DNA of 64,000 nucleotides from Liolophura sinensis. Its lineage: Eukaryota; Mollusca; Polyplacophora; Chitonida; Chitonidae. Of this stretch, positions 49,701 through 60,545 are shown in pieces. Position numbers and translations under genes: made by a program. The stretch lies in contig NC_088304.1 in the NCBI RefSeq assembly GCF_032854445.1, positions 32,976,810 to 33,040,809 of the forward strand, in the 5' to 3' direction. The notes beneath the pieces were generated by a model that saw nothing but the letters and a program-made list of their open reading frames with translations, was not told the origin of the DNA and ran no database searches. Positions within the stretch are counted from its first letter, which is position 1. Each line of letters begins with the position of its first letter.

Positions 49701-52700
49701 ATTAAGTCTAAACAAGCCTACGCGCGTCTCACGGGCTATAAAGGCCCAGTCTGTCTATTGGTGACAGTGATGTAAAACGAAAGGTAGAGAACAAAGCATT
49801 CGCTGTAACGAATATGTGGACAATCTACCTATTTAAAAATACACTTAACCATCTTGCCTTCCCATAGATTCCCTTCATTGTTCTCCATTACCCGGTTTTC
49901 ATAAATAAATTAATTTCCACAGAGATTCCCGAAGAGCACACAGCGATACTGTTCCATACAATGCCATACATCAGCCGATTTCGGCCGGGATAGTTTGTGA
50001 CGAATATACCTAATACTACATGTACATTGGTGGACGTCTCATTCGGCTTCTCAGTGAAGATTGATGTATAGTTTCTCAAGTGGTGTGGTTTTCGTCAAGG
50101 GATGTTCCTTTAAAATTCTTGCGCAGACTCCAATCTCCGAATCAGTATATTAAATAACATTTCGGAAGTCTAATTATTCAGACAGGTTTTGTTACTTACC
50201 CTGGCAATATCCATGGCAAATGACAGTTTAAACGTCATGTCCAGTTTAAAATCGTCATTCTCAAGAACATCCTTTGAATGAAAATGGACATAAACAATCA
50301 CAAAAAAAATTGTACAGTTGGTCGCGTGAATTTTTAAATTACACATTATATATTTCCGTCCCGACGGAGACAAAATACTGACTTAAACAGACGAAAAAGA
50401 ATGACAAAAAGATCATATAAAACATAAGATTTAGACATTTACTTCGCATAAATTGAGCAGTCTTCCGGATAGATCAACTAAACGTTTTGCTTACAGCTTT
50501 TAAATCTTTCATGACTTCTCGTGTCAGATCTATGACTGTTTTAAAACGTCACGACAGCCACGACAGAGATGTTTCAATTTATGCGTTAAGTCGTTCGTTT
50601 GCATTATGCATTATGGTGAAAAAACATGGTACACATTCAGCAGTGTACTACTGACATTTTTCAGTATATCGTAACCAGCATGTGCTTGACAGCAGTTAGC
50701 TATAGGCCACCGGTTTCCTGACAAAACCGCAAATATCATAAGTGTGCAGAGCGCATGCGCATCTCACTGACTAACACCACTATTTCAGTTCAGCTCTTCC
50801 TTGGCTTCTTCAGTGTGGTGTTAAACACCAATGATAAATGAGTAAACAAATATCTGTTCTATGGCTGTACAAACATACCTGAAGACTACCTTTGGAACAA
50901 TACTGTGTGAGAACAAGGCTTCCATGCTGTTTGAAAGCGGCACCGATGAACGCATTCAAATTCTCGTGATGTAACTCTTTCAGCTAAAACAGGCGTATAT
51001 ACAGTCTTAATATTGTTTGTTAACAATAGTGATTTTTCTTTCACTTACAAGAGTTTCATTTGTTGTTTAAATTTTGCAGCTGTTTGTAAATATGTGTTTC
51101 TGAAACTTTGCGTTTCCGGGCAAAACGCATACAGTTGCCAACTTGTTCAGTCTTTAATTATATACAATGAGAAGAAAGAATCTTTCTGATCCTCTAAAAT
51201 CTCTTCTGTGAACAAAGAATTCAGAATATACATGCTATCAACAAGCCAGTTAACACACCCACAGTTTGATATGACGCTTAAATTCCAAACGTTTTAGTGT
51301 CTTGGCAGAAGCTGATTGGGCAGTTTTCCGGACAGATCAACTAAACGTTTTACTTACAGCTTTTAAATCTTTCAGGACTTCTCGTGTCAGATCTATGACT
51401 GTCTTAAAACGTTTGACAGCCACGACACATCCCTGTCAACAAACAAGTAATATTCGTTCGTTAACTTCTTTCTCGTTAGAAATGATTAATATATAAGGAT
51501 AAGGGAATTAATAACTGTTTGCCTTTGTGCGAATTTGGACAAGTTTAGCATTTCGAAAGCTCGACATAAACTGCCTTTAAACCAAAAATATCCTAATATT
51601 TTATCACAAACCATCAATTACTTATCCTGTCAAAAAAGAAGCCATGAGTGGAACAGAGAAGGGAACTAGGTTCAACTTGAGAATGTTGGTAACGTGTTAG
51701 AAACCAGTGGAACCAATTCCAAAGCAGAGGGTCCAGGGGTTGAAAAAAATGTGTGCGGTGAGGAGGAGGTTGTGGTTCGGCGCCCCCCTGAGAAATTACC
51801 TAATCTTCGAACTGGGTACATTTTGTCAAGTAGTGATGTGGACTCGACTGTCGTTAATATCCCCAAGTCCTTTAACCGATTAGTTAGCATGATTATTTGG
51901 TCCGCATCTTCAACCTCTGACACTGCATCTTAAAGATTTTCATTTACACTTCTTGCAGAGGTTTGGAACAATTTACTTACTGGTCGTGTAATTCTCGACG
52001 GCTTTCTTCGTACTTCGAACTTAATTTTCGTACCAGGAATAGTGTCATATATAAACCAGCGTTGATGAAAACGTGTATGTGTAGAACGATGATATGTTAT
52101 AATCGCATACATGTATACTGATTCAGAGATGTTTTGCTCATACACACGCTGCGGTACCTTACACTCTGACAAGTTTTGCTTTACACGTACCACGAGTAGG
52201 GGCGGGAGGGGGTGGGGGGAAATTCACATTGCAGCCGTTTTCAGCTGTATTTAGACATAAAAAAATCATGACTAAAACATCTGAAATCCACGATGGCCGA
52301 CATATTGGAATAAATGTGTACTTGCAACATAAGATGAACAAATAAGGAAAGAAGGGACAAGCAAACAACAAACACCACAGGCAACAAAAATCCCTTTCGC
52401 CAAGCCCAAGTCAAGTATATCATTTAGATACATTACCCTGTAATTCCCGATCAAGGTGAAAAGCTGTTGGTTTCTATCCAGACTACAAGCAGAGCCGAGG
52501 CCTAAGGTACCACTCGTGTTCTTTAAAAATAAACATTCCATTTATGCATTTATCGGATTTGATATATCGTCTTTCATCTAATGAATATTTCAATTTTAAT
52601 TGTGTGTGAAGCAAATTAGTTAGCACACGAAAAAAACCATTGTCCTTCACCTGCCTACTGTATACAATAAACCAGTAAATAGCTTTCTTTCCACAGTGTT

Positions 52701-55700
52701 GCAGACAACAATGTAACATTTGGGAGTTGCGTTAATGACTTCCTTTTTAATACGCCACCCGTCAGAAAATGTCGTATGTTTCATGAAAGTGGCTTGAAAA
52801 TAACAATCTGCACGATCCGAGTCTGCGCTTAATCTGTTACTGAGAAATATCTATCAACCATGGCTTACCATGCGTACCAGTGGTTTGGGAGAAGTGGCGC
52901 CCCCTGCACAAGGGGGAGAACTCGTCGGTAATGTGGCTTTACCACTGAGCTTTAGATCACGCTCGTCGACTGACCACGTCATTCTCACTAAACTTCGCTC
53001 GTAATGGAGACGTCTATTCGTAAGAGGAGCAAAGTGGTAAACAAGTTTTTATCAAGGACATGTTTTTTCTCTTTTAAGATTTTGCAAAGGTCTCTGAACT
53101 ATCAAAGCACGTGTACAGTTAGTTAAATTAAAAGCATACCGGTACCTTGCGACTCTGGGCATTTATGTTCTGAATATTTAGGCTATACACTGACAAAGAT
53201 CACCGTATAGATATGTGAAAGCTAGGTAGCTAAAGATTAGATTAAAAATTGTCTTTTAAACTTTAACTATAAATGGCTGTACCGTACATGTACTTAGCAC
53301 TGAGACCATTGCAAAATCCTGAAAGAGCAGGAAAAACTTATTAAAGCTATGTGCATAAACTATCTGAAATACACAACACCAAATCTCATTAGCGTCATTA
53401 AACATGACAGGTGATCATTTCTAGGGGGTGATGCAAAAGAAATTCCAAAACTAAAATCGTTACTTACAACTGTCTTTTTTAACAAATTCTATGTGCAGTA
53501 TTCCCTACTCAAGAAAGGTTTATAGATCCATTTATGTTGAATTACATATGGGATTATTGGGTAGATGCTTTAAATATAAGAAAACACGTTTAAGGCTAGG
53601 ATATTGGCACATTTCTCGATAAGCTCAAGTTTTGTTTCTCCCGGACAATGCTACCTGTATGTGAAACAAGTGAGGACAAGACCAAACACAACCGCAGTGG
53701 TCAGGACCGAGCCAATGATGACCGCCGAATGGTTAGGGAAACCTGGTTAAGAAAGTGCGTAAACATAATTTACAGTTCACAATCCACTCATGACAGTACT
53801 TGTCCATCACACAACCGCATGCGCGGCATAGTCAAGTCACGTTATCTTAATTGGTACAGTGCTTAAACTCATATCCAGGGCCTCCCTGGCCCAGATGGCA
53901 AAGTAATGACCCAGGAGCCCCTCACCTGTGCCGTCGCTATATATAAACCTAATGTCCATTATATCTCCAGTCCCCGGAATCACAAAGCCATCTTAGACTT
54001 AAGTCAAAACTTCTACCATTAAAGCTGGCATGTGACTTTAAGTATTTTAGCTGAAATTTGTTGTAGAATAACTTATCCAGAATTTAGGATATCAAGGAAA
54101 CTTTTGATCATTTAACAGAAAAAAACAACAGTTTTAAAGTGATTTGAAATTTTGACTTATGTCTTAGATCTCTTCGTGACCCAGGGCCAGGAGAACAGTG
54201 GGCCTCCGTGGTTAGCGTGCGAGCCCGGCGCAATGACCCAAGAGCCTCTCGCCAATGCGGTCGTTGTGAGTTCAAGTTCAGCTCCTGTCTATCAGCTACC
54301 TGCGGTTGGTCCTGGGTTTTCCCCGGGCTCTGCCCAGCTTCCTACCACCATAATACTAGTTGCCGTCGTATAAGTGAAATATTCTTGAGTATCATTAATC
54401 AAATAGCCATATAAATAAACTCAAATCAGTACTTGATATTAAAAATACAAAACATCATACTGGCTAAATCGAGAAGAATAAATCAATGAGTGAAAATTGG
54501 CGGACATTTTATATAATACTAAAGATTATTTCACTGGAACGACGCCGGTAATGTTTATTGCTCAAAAAATGTTTATTTTACGATTTAGTAGATAGAATTC
54601 AAAAAAGGAAAAAAGATAGTTGTGTTTATCAAAAATGTAATGTCCATACGGCATGTGTTTAACGTCAATCTCAATAGAGGTTATACTGATGGAGGAAATT
54701 GAATTATCCCGAGTAAACGATCGCTCTGCGCCAAAATATTTTAGGCCGCATCAGGTCTGAACTCATTGGTCCGCTAGGGGGCGATTGGCTATGAAGAGAG
54801 CAATTACGATTAGGCCTATATGCCAGTAAAGTGATTCCCAAGGCTCATTCAGATGATCTGGTAATTTTGGCCAAACCCCATATTGCTCCAAGTTTCAGTG
54901 TTCTGTATAACAGCTTAAGTCTACATAACGCAATTTGATTTTCCTCGGGCTTTTGCTATGTGGTTGTTTTGAATTGTAAAATATTATCCTTTATTTATGC
55001 TCAAAGAAATTTTCTTTCAAGACTATATATTTATCATTATGCTTAACAATAGCAAAACAAAAAGACCTAATGCCACCTTACCTCCTGGCTGAATACACAA
55101 CTCATTGTGAAATCCGCATTTCGGGGAGTCTTTTGGGGTTTCTCCGGCACTCCAAATCACCTTGATTCCAGGGGATGGAACGTAATCAGTGGTAACTGTA
55201 CCAATTATCGCAAGTTCGCCATTCTGGTAATGAAGTACACGGTACTTGGGTATTCTAACACCGTTTTCCGTTAGGGTGACATCACCGGATATTCCTATGT
55301 ACAGAAACAAATAAAATAGCCCAGTATTACTTGAATTTTTTTCAGGAAAGAAGATTAAGATATTAAGAAATAGAGAAGATGATATCTGGCGTGTTTAAAA
55401 AATATTAAGAGGTGTATACTGACTTTATGATTTAATGAGAGGTACACAACCTTTAAATGTTCCCTGACGAATCTCTGCTGATACCGAAGCTAGCCGAGTG
55501 GAGTTCCTTCCAGACAAGCTCGAATTCACAGCATAGGAATAAGCCGAAACGGTATCATAAAGGTAAACTGCGTACTCATCCATCTGGGGGAAAAAAATCA
55601 CATTTAGTAAGGATTTTCCTGCAAATATTGTTTTGATTCAAAACTGGTAAATAAGCAATTATATTTCTTGTTTTAATGCAAATGGTTCACCCATGAATTG

Positions 55701-58700
55701 TTCACTCAGCGGTGTTGAGGAAACCGGGGTACTCCGGAGAAACCTCTAACGTTCGTCAGGTACCCGGTAGACTACCTGACATAAAGCCACAGCTGATACA
55801 GCCAGAGCTGCATTCGATCTTGCAGTCTTAGAGGCCCTCCCCAGTTGAGATAAGAACAGCGCTGTTCGTGGAATGACCTAGAGTAGCTCTAAAACACCAA
55901 TAACTTACACTGATGTAGGAAACAGTTATCACAATGTCTACAACAAGTATACTTGTATTAATCGAAGATCCTAACGGGCTACGAACAAAGGTCCAAATGA
56001 CAATAAAAATACATTAATTACTATCGCCAGTGGTATATTGAGCATTACAAATAGAATCGGACCGCCTTCTTACAGGCGCGAAAGTGGTTTCAAGTTTCCC
56101 ATTGGGATAACTTTTAGACATTTTCTTACGTTCAACTGCTTTTAAACATTCAACTTTAATTCCAACTTTTGTGCTATACATTAAAAGCCAGCGACGCACA
56201 GAAGCATTCATAAAAACGGAGTTACCTCCCATTGTTCATCCGGGATCAGGTGAAGTGGCGCAACCGACGTGTAATTCTTCACTTGGGAAGAAAACAACCT
56301 GTACGCCGATTGGTCCAATGAAAACATCCCTATCTGTAGGAACGACGACCACATGGTGTTGTCACGACGCTGTGGATTGGCTTCGTCGATACTTACAGGC
56401 ACTGATCCGAAGTTAAAATGTATAATCACGTGATCTCCAGCCCCAAGACCGAGATTGTCTGCCTCAACCAAGACGGGAAGGGCTCGGACATGTGAAGAGC
56501 ATAGGAAAAGAACTGAAATAACAGAACCAAAGAAAGCGAGCAATGCATATTGAAACAAGCTATCGAATTCATTTTGTACATGTATGTATTGTGCATGCGT
56601 GTTCCTTAATGATTTTGGTTATCATCAGAGAAGGAATATAACCATCTCAAGAATGAGTTAAAAGCTCTCCAGGCCTATAAATATCTTCGCATTAGACTAT
56701 TCTAACATAAACAGATAAATCCTTCGTAACTTTATCCACTTTAACTTTATGTACCGGATGATGTAAATAGAAATCCTTTTGATATGTACATAGAGTAAAC
56801 CTACTTCTTGCTCTGGCTTGAATGGCTTCCAGTCCTTGACGGATGGTGGCGCTACTGTCATCTGCAAAGGCTACACTGTGAAGAAGGCCAACTTGATGAT
56901 GCGCAAGTTTACGCTGGATGACGTCATAGAGCAAATTACAAATGAAATCATCTTCAAACCTGAGGATTCCTGAAGAAAATGTAAGACGATCTACACATTA
57001 TTTATTTATTTACCTATTGATTTACTTATATGCGTTTTAAGCCACACTCACGAATATTTCACTTATTCGACGGCGGCTAGAATTGTGGTGAGAGAAAACT
57101 GCGCTGAGGAAACCCACGGGCTTCCGCAACTTGCTGACAGACTTTCACACGTACGAATGTACATATTAGAGTAATTAGTTAAAATTCGCTAAAAAGCGTA
57201 GCAGATTAGCGTGTTCTATTTGGCAGGACAACCATTCAAACCTATGTTTTGAATGTGCCACTCTGGTCTAATTTAGACTAAGGCCTATACTTCTTTACAA
57301 ATTAAATATCTTTTTGACCTGGAATAATTTATTGATCTTACTTCTGTCAGTAATTATTTCGTATAATATTTCCTCGAAGTGCACTACCATATCAAAAGCT
57401 GTACGTACCGATCTTTGACCACGAAAAGTGCCGAAGAACGCCGAATATGGCGTCGTTGATATCCGAATACGATCCGTAAAGGCTGATTAGCTGAGAGTGA
57501 TCCGTCGTCATGGTGAGGTTGGTTTCTATGGGAAACCACGAGAGAATTGGTATTTCCCAGTACGAGGCCAACAAGGACACCGCTTTCAACGCTACAAATA
57601 ATAATATTTTATTTCCAAATTAATACCTCCGAACATTTAGAACCAATAAACCTGCATCACGCATACAAGATTTTTTGAGTATGATGTTATAAAACCATTC
57701 AAAGAAACAAAAAGACAAGTCAACATCATATTACTGCCGTGTGATTACAATTTAAGTTAATGTGTTTATTTATTTATTTGATTGGTGTTTTACGCCATAC
57801 CCAATATTTCACAATATATCGGCCAGCGGTATGGTGGGAGGAAACCGGGCGGAGAGCGAGGGAACCCACGACCATCCGGTGGGAGCAAAGCCGCTCCTGT
57901 GTGCGTAGTTTATTATAGGCGTCATTTCTGAAAATCTTCTACCATTGACGGAAAATATGTGCCTAAAATAGCGGGGTAATTAAAAGATATAACATATGTC
58001 TCAAAAATGTAATATTTTTTGATAATATATAATACAATAAAGTGGCCAGTATGTACTAACTCTTGTCACACTGCATCTACATACTGCTTGTCGTTAATAC
58101 ACTTGCATGTATAGTTTGTAAACGATATTAGGACACATGAACCAGAACAAGGAGTTGTTCTCATGCAATTTCCTGTTTCTTGAATTATTTATTTGATTGG
58201 TGTTACACACTGTGTCCAAGTTTATTTAACCCACGACCATCCACAGATTGCAGGCATACCTCCCAGGTACGACCGGAGAGGACGTCAGCATGAGCTGAAC
58301 TTGAACTTACAGCGGTCCCATTGATGAGTCATTTCCTGTTCCTTTGTCCTGCTTGATATCCTGGTATGCCCTTAGCACTTCGGAGGATATTCTTTCAGGC
58401 TTATTTCTTGAACACTTCTTTTCCGGCTTATTTTGTGGACAGTTTATGCAAAAAATATCATGTCCCGGTATAGCTCCATGTGACCATGCGGGTTATAGGA
58501 GATGTATTTATAGTCAGGAGTTTTCAAAACATGCGTGAATGCATAGGTGACTTTGGTGGAACGAAAACATAACCGAAATACCCATAAAATTACATATAAA
58601 GGACTTACAGTGTGGTAATTGGCAAATGGTCACACGTAACGGGTGAAGTATGACCTCCTGCCAGGTTACCTCACTTTTTATTCTAACTGTTCATGTAAGT

Positions 58701-59519
58701 GCTTAAATAATAGCGAGTTACACGTCATCTAGCAACATGGCTAAAGCAGAATTAGCTTAAAAATGTTAATTGCAATTTATTGAACGTCAATTACTCAAAA
58801 TACATGTACTTGTTCGTGGAATGTTTGATGTGACGTGTGAATTGGTTGAATGGGGGCACTTACATAAAAATGTTTATATTTCGTAAGAACATAGACCTGA
58901 TCAAAAATATATCAAAAGCTGTGGATAACATAAGTAAAAATCAAGCACCTGATGGGACATAAGAAACATCGACAAATCTATAAGCCATATAACTTGTAGG
59001 TGTACACACCCAGACAATTAGTAGCGAAACTATTAATAAACACATAGAAGTTTACTCTTCACAAAAATATTTTACGTTACTGTTAACGTTATCGGTAAAC
59101 AAAAAACAAACAGCCAATCAAATATACAAAAACAAAAAATCAAGCGGTACATTACCTGAGTGGCAAGCTGGTCCAATAAAAACATCCACTTGATGACGCA
59201 TGTGTAGTTCGACACTTTCTCCAAGAGCCTCACTTTCACTACATTCTGTATTTTTCCACATTACAGAAAGATTCACATCGGAAAAAAGTCCGTTTTCCTC
59301 TGCTCTCTTAAGAGCTAGTGATACCGCTCCACCAGACGTCATTGCGCTGGGGTTACCGACGAGAGGCGTAAAGGCGGGCATCAAAATAACCATAGTCAAA
59401 GAATTTCTGGTTTCGTTGCTGATATCCTCAAACGAAATATTCCCGCGTGAAACTTGTATACTACAGAATAACAGAAGAGAAAGAAGTACACCGGCAAATT
59501 TGTAGGTTAAAGAAAACAT
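43693..59519 (-). CDS. Receptor (membrane) guanylyl cyclase, natriuretic-peptide-receptor-like
   Basis: Makes cGMP from GTP in response to an extracellular ligand. The 21 exons are listed separately. They join in phase into 3177 nt (1058 aa, computed by summing exon lengths). Domain order: signal peptide (1-26), ANF-receptor ligand-binding region (to about 449, GPAC motif near 117-120), transmembrane helix (about 456-474), kinase-homology domain (about 500-800), signalling helix (about 805-850) and cyclase (about 850-1050). In the kinase-homology domain the VAVK lysine (561) is kept, but HRD is replaced by HGN (651-653) and DFG by DYG (671-673), the usual regulatory pseudokinase state. Cyclase metal-binding aspartates are D875 (FSDIVGFT) and D919 (ETIGDAYM). 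Guanine-specifying E915 and C987 are both present, with N994 and R998 in NMASRMES. All core residues are intact, so the enzyme should be active. The ligand is unknown. An alternative last exon is possible. Confidence 0.95.
44149..44243 (-). CDS. Guanylyl cyclase exon 20: catalytic domain end
   Basis: The acceptor is GTTGCAG and the donor GTCAAG|GTAAAG. It encodes [13 protein letters not shown] and RRGWIDVK, leading into the GKG motif of the next exon. Confidence 0.92.
44959..45232 (-). CDS. Guanylyl cyclase exon 19: catalytic core
   Basis: The acceptor is GTAACAG and the donor GAAAAG|GTAAAT. It encodes [23 protein letters not shown] and [18 protein letters not shown]. The Glu and Cys that select guanine and the transition-state Asn/Arg are all present. 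Confidence 0.96.
45400..45757 (+). mobile_element. SINE family 3, head weak, tail (CATT)n
   Basis: Body 'ggtgtcatgtctggtgtctt', 'gccctgccacaagaagacac', then 'cgtcatatgactgaaaagtt' and a (CATT)n tail. The tail region is shared with family 2. It lies in the intron between guanylyl cyclase exons 18 and 19. Confidence 0.75.
45889..45957 (-). CDS. Guanylyl cyclase exon 18: catalytic domain
   Basis: The acceptor is TTTGCAG and the donor TATAAG|GTGAGT. Its 23 codons include [13 protein letters not shown] and end HDVYK. Confidence 0.93.
46179..46302 (-). CDS. Guanylyl cyclase exon 17: catalytic domain, first metal aspartate
   Basis: The acceptor is TCTTTCAG and the donor ATGCAG|GTAAAT. It encodes VANQLKLGE and [12 protein letters not shown] with the first metal-binding Asp. 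Confidence 0.94.
46690..46756. repeat. 20-bp tandem repeat, 3 copies
   Basis: 'agtgagaagtaattttagc' three times in the guanylyl cyclase intron between exons 16 and 17. Confidence 0.8.
46952..47092 (-). CDS. Guanylyl cyclase exon 16: signalling helix
   Basis: The acceptor is GTTGCCAG. It encodes [17 protein letters not shown] and [16 protein letters not shown], the coiled-coil dimerisation helix. The donor is CCAAA|GTTGGT: it keeps frame into exon 17 and restores the family motif MLPKPVA. The nearby TTG|GTATAG site would shift frame. Confidence 0.9.
47668..47842 (-). CDS. Guanylyl cyclase exon 15: end of kinase-homology domain
   Basis: The acceptor is CTTTTTCAG and the donor GGAAG|GTAAAT. 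It encodes [24 protein letters not shown] and VKKQL. Confidence 0.94.
48010..48159 (-). CDS. Guanylyl cyclase exon 14: kinase-homology domain
   Basis: The acceptor is CCTTATAG and the donor GGAAG|GTAAGA. It encodes [25 protein letters not shown] and RTGPF. All are standard kinase-homology signatures. Confidence 0.94.
49043..49208 (-). CDS. Guanylyl cyclase exon 13: pseudo-catalytic loop
   Basis: The acceptor is TGTTTCAG and the donor TACAGCC|GTGAGG. It encodes [20 protein letters not shown] (catalytic Asp replaced) and VTDYG, as in known membrane cyclases. Confidence 0.94.
49389..49660. repeat. 141-bp tandem duplication in a guanylyl cyclase intron
   Basis: 'tcagaaaaca.aaacaatccg' at 49389 recurs at 49530. 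Both copies continue through 'ctaaccaaaacctaaaaca'. The two copies differ by scattered substitutions. Confidence 0.8.
50200..50271 (-). CDS. Guanylyl cyclase exon 12: kinase-homology domain
   Basis: The acceptor is TTCAAAG and the donor GCCAGG|GTAAGT. Its 24 codons are DVLENDD...LSFAMDIAR, the alpha-D to alpha-E part. Confidence 0.9.
50495..50565 (-). pseudogene. Decayed duplicate of guanylyl cyclase exon 10
   Basis: Together with its flank (from about 50457) this matches exon 10 and the adjoining intron (51318-51432) almost base for base. It sits in the intron between exons 11 and 12. It keeps a GTAAGC donor but has lost the CAG acceptor. The conserved lysine position now reads GTG-ACG after VAV, and a TAA follows in frame. 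It cannot contribute a normal kinase-homology segment. Confidence 0.85.
50879..50983 (-). CDS. Guanylyl cyclase exon 11: kinase-homology domain
   Basis: The acceptor is CTGTTTTAG and the donor CTTCAG|GTATGT. It encodes 35 codons, including [15 protein letters not shown] and [11 protein letters not shown] (the hinge region). Confidence 0.93.
51358..51432 (-). CDS. Guanylyl cyclase exon 10: VAVK lysine exon
   Basis: The acceptor is TTGACAG and the donor AAAGCT|GTAAGT. Its 25 codons include VVAVKRF and [11 protein letters not shown] decayed copy of this exon lies at 50495-50565. Confidence 0.92.
52437..52520 (-). CDS. Guanylyl cyclase exon 9: start of kinase-homology domain
   Basis: The acceptor is TTTATTTTTAAAG and the donor ACAGG|GTAATG, both phase 0. 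It encodes [12 protein letters not shown] and [11 protein letters not shown], the first strands of the kinase-homology lobe. Confidence 0.82.
52869..53013 (-). CDS. Guanylyl cyclase exon 8: juxtamembrane segment
   Basis: The acceptor is ACGAATAG, completing an Arg codon from exon 7. It encodes [18 protein letters not shown] (compare the W-x-V/I...D motif of the family) and a Ser/Pro/Thr-rich linker. I chose the CGCATG|GTAAGC donor because it leaves phase 0, as exon 9 needs. An earlier donor (CTCAGTG|GTAAAG) would break frame. Confidence 0.85.
53655..53742 (-). CDS. Guanylyl cyclase exon 7: transmembrane helix
   Basis: The acceptor TTTCTTAACCAG and the donor TACAG|GTAGCA leave 2 nt on each side. 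It encodes [19 protein letters not shown], a single membrane span, exactly where the family needs it. Confidence 0.9.
53880..53940 (+). mobile_element. SINE family 1, head fragment
   Basis: Only the tRNA-like head is present ('ggcctccctggcccagatgg' to 'gccgtcgctat'), inside a guanylyl cyclase intron. Confidence 0.65.
54200..54415 (+). mobile_element. SINE family 1, near full length
   Basis: Head 'gggcctccgtggttagcgtg', B-box-like 'gtgagttcaagttc', and a body shortened after 'cagctcctgtc', in the intron between guanylyl cyclase exons 6 and 7. Confidence 0.85.
55082..55294 (-). CDS. Guanylyl cyclase exon 6: end of ligand-binding domain
   Basis: The acceptor is GTACATAG. It encodes [21 protein letters not shown] and the juxtamembrane cysteines KCGFHNELC. 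The donor is CAGGAG|GTAAGG, phase 1. Confidence 0.92.
55451..55583 (-). CDS. Guanylyl cyclase exon 5: ligand-binding domain
   Basis: The acceptor is TTTTTTCCCCCAG and the donor AAAG|GTTGTG. It encodes [18 protein letters not shown], the conserved YLYDAV-type helix of ANF receptors, ending in a TFKG motif completed in the next exon. Confidence 0.92.
56226..56512 (-). CDS. Guanylyl cyclase exon 4: ligand-binding domain
   Basis: The acceptor TATTTCAG joins A+TT. It encodes [17 protein letters not shown] and GDHVIIHF, the region corresponding to the second Rossmann-like lobe. The donor is GGGAG|GTAACT, phase 0. Confidence 0.92.
56805..56969 (-). CDS. Guanylyl cyclase exon 3: ligand-binding domain
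   Basis: The acceptor TTTTCTTCAG joins G+GA in phase, and the donor is AGAA|GTAGGT. It encodes an amphipathic segment ending [10 protein letters not shown]. Confidence 0.9.
56999..57160 (-). mobile_element. SINE family 1, fragment
   Basis: Tail 'tatttatttatttacctatt' and body to 'gacagactttcacacgtac', in the intron between guanylyl cyclase exons 2 and 3. Confidence 0.78.
57409..57591 (-). CDS. Guanylyl cyclase exon 2: ligand-binding domain
   Basis: The acceptor is TTTGTAG and the donor ATCG|GTACGT. It encodes [17 protein letters not shown] and, later, [10 protein letters not shown], typical of the ANF-receptor fold. Confidence 0.92.
57762..57880 (-). mobile_element. SINE family 1, fragment
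   Basis: Tail and body to 'aacccacgaccatccggtgg', in guanylyl cyclase intron 1. Confidence 0.82.
58184..58330 (-). mobile_element. SINE family 1, internally deleted
   Basis: Tail 'tatttatttgattggtgtta', then a deletion to 'aacccacgaccatccacag', and on to 'ttgaacttacagcggtccca'. Confidence 0.75.
58608..58725 (+). repeat. Dispersed repeat, one of three copies
   Basis: 'cagtgtggtaattggcaaat' and 'ggtcacac', then 'ttattctaactgttcatgta'. It lies in guanylyl cyclase intron 1. Confidence 0.6.
59156..59519 (-). CDS. Guanylyl cyclase exon 1: signal peptide and start of ligand-binding domain
   Basis: The start is the ATG at 59519 because it opens a good signal peptide ([19 protein letters not shown], cleavage after about SRG). 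The exon runs to [11 protein letters not shown], the ANF-receptor GPxC motif, and ends at a CTCAG|GTAATG donor in phase 1. Confidence 0.92.
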
Positions 59520-60019
59520 ACTTCTTATCCCAGACTTTGTGACTGACGTTCCACCAAGACATCTCAAATGGCGCCCGTAAAGGGATTAACCTCTGAAATG
59601 CATGCACAACAACATGTCGATTTTAGAACTACCGTAATTAATACATCGAAAGGCTTGTCCGCAAATCTTTTAACGTTTATCTTAAACACCAATTAATTGT
59701 TGTTTCTTATCATAAAGAAAACAGTCACGGGTGACCAAACACTAATATAAATTGCTCTTAATCACCGGCTAAGAACTGTTGAGTCTGGTTCAATATGGTA
59801 CCATTTATTTTGAGCGACATCATGTTGTGACTTAATCTTTGTCCCTTTATTCATCATATATGACATTATCAGGCAGGTGCTAAGAAAAGACATTGCCTCG
59901 CTCCTGAATTAATAATGTCGATCGTGGGAAGTTACAAGATATTCACATTTATTTGATATCCATGCAGCTACTTATGGATACAAATTATCAAAGGTGTACA
60001 ATGTGGCCGAATGACTCAG

Positions 60020-60085
60020 TAACCTCCCCCGGGCTCTGCCCGGCTTCCTTCCACCATAATGCTTGCCGCATTCGTATCAGGTCTC
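60020..60085 (+). mobile_element. SINE family 1, body fragment
   Basis: 'cccccgggctctgcccggct' and 'ccaccataatgcttgccg' without head or tail. Confidence 0.7.
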
Positions 60086-60545
60086 AGTGACGCTGAGCAA
60101 AACTAGAGTGTGCCTAAAACTACAACAATCACGTCACACAAAACGTAGCCACAAAGTCGTGCAAGCAAGTATTTAATATTAAGCTTGCTTTCATTTATGT
60201 CATGTTAACATGGCATGGGTAATTATAAACTGGGGTTTTGTTTTCGTTAATTTTAGCGATTATTATGACGGACATGGCGACGCCGTATTCTTTATTTTAG
60301 AGCTACACCAAAAGAGTGACAAAAAGCTTAAATCTGTTCCTTCTAATATAAATAAGTCCTGTGCATTTTAGGTATGTAATCTTTTGATTGTCTTACTTTT
60401 TTGTAAAATGGCATTTGGTACACACACAAAAAAGACATTTGTGTTGTATGAACATAAACTTGTGCTCTTTCCCGCAGAAGTCTTGTGTCACAGTTGAAGG
60501 ACTCTATCTTGTGTGGAGTTAACACAAGGGCTTGTGTTGAAAGAA

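Noticed and set aside
51672-52193. Two minus-strand ORFs between guanylyl cyclase exons 9 and 10, one ending at a good GTAAGT donor (ITRP|)
   Set aside because: Exons 9 and 10 join directly in phase 0 and give the normal family sequence. The extra segment has no usable acceptor in a matching phase. The other ORF may be an old transposon fragment but was not identified.
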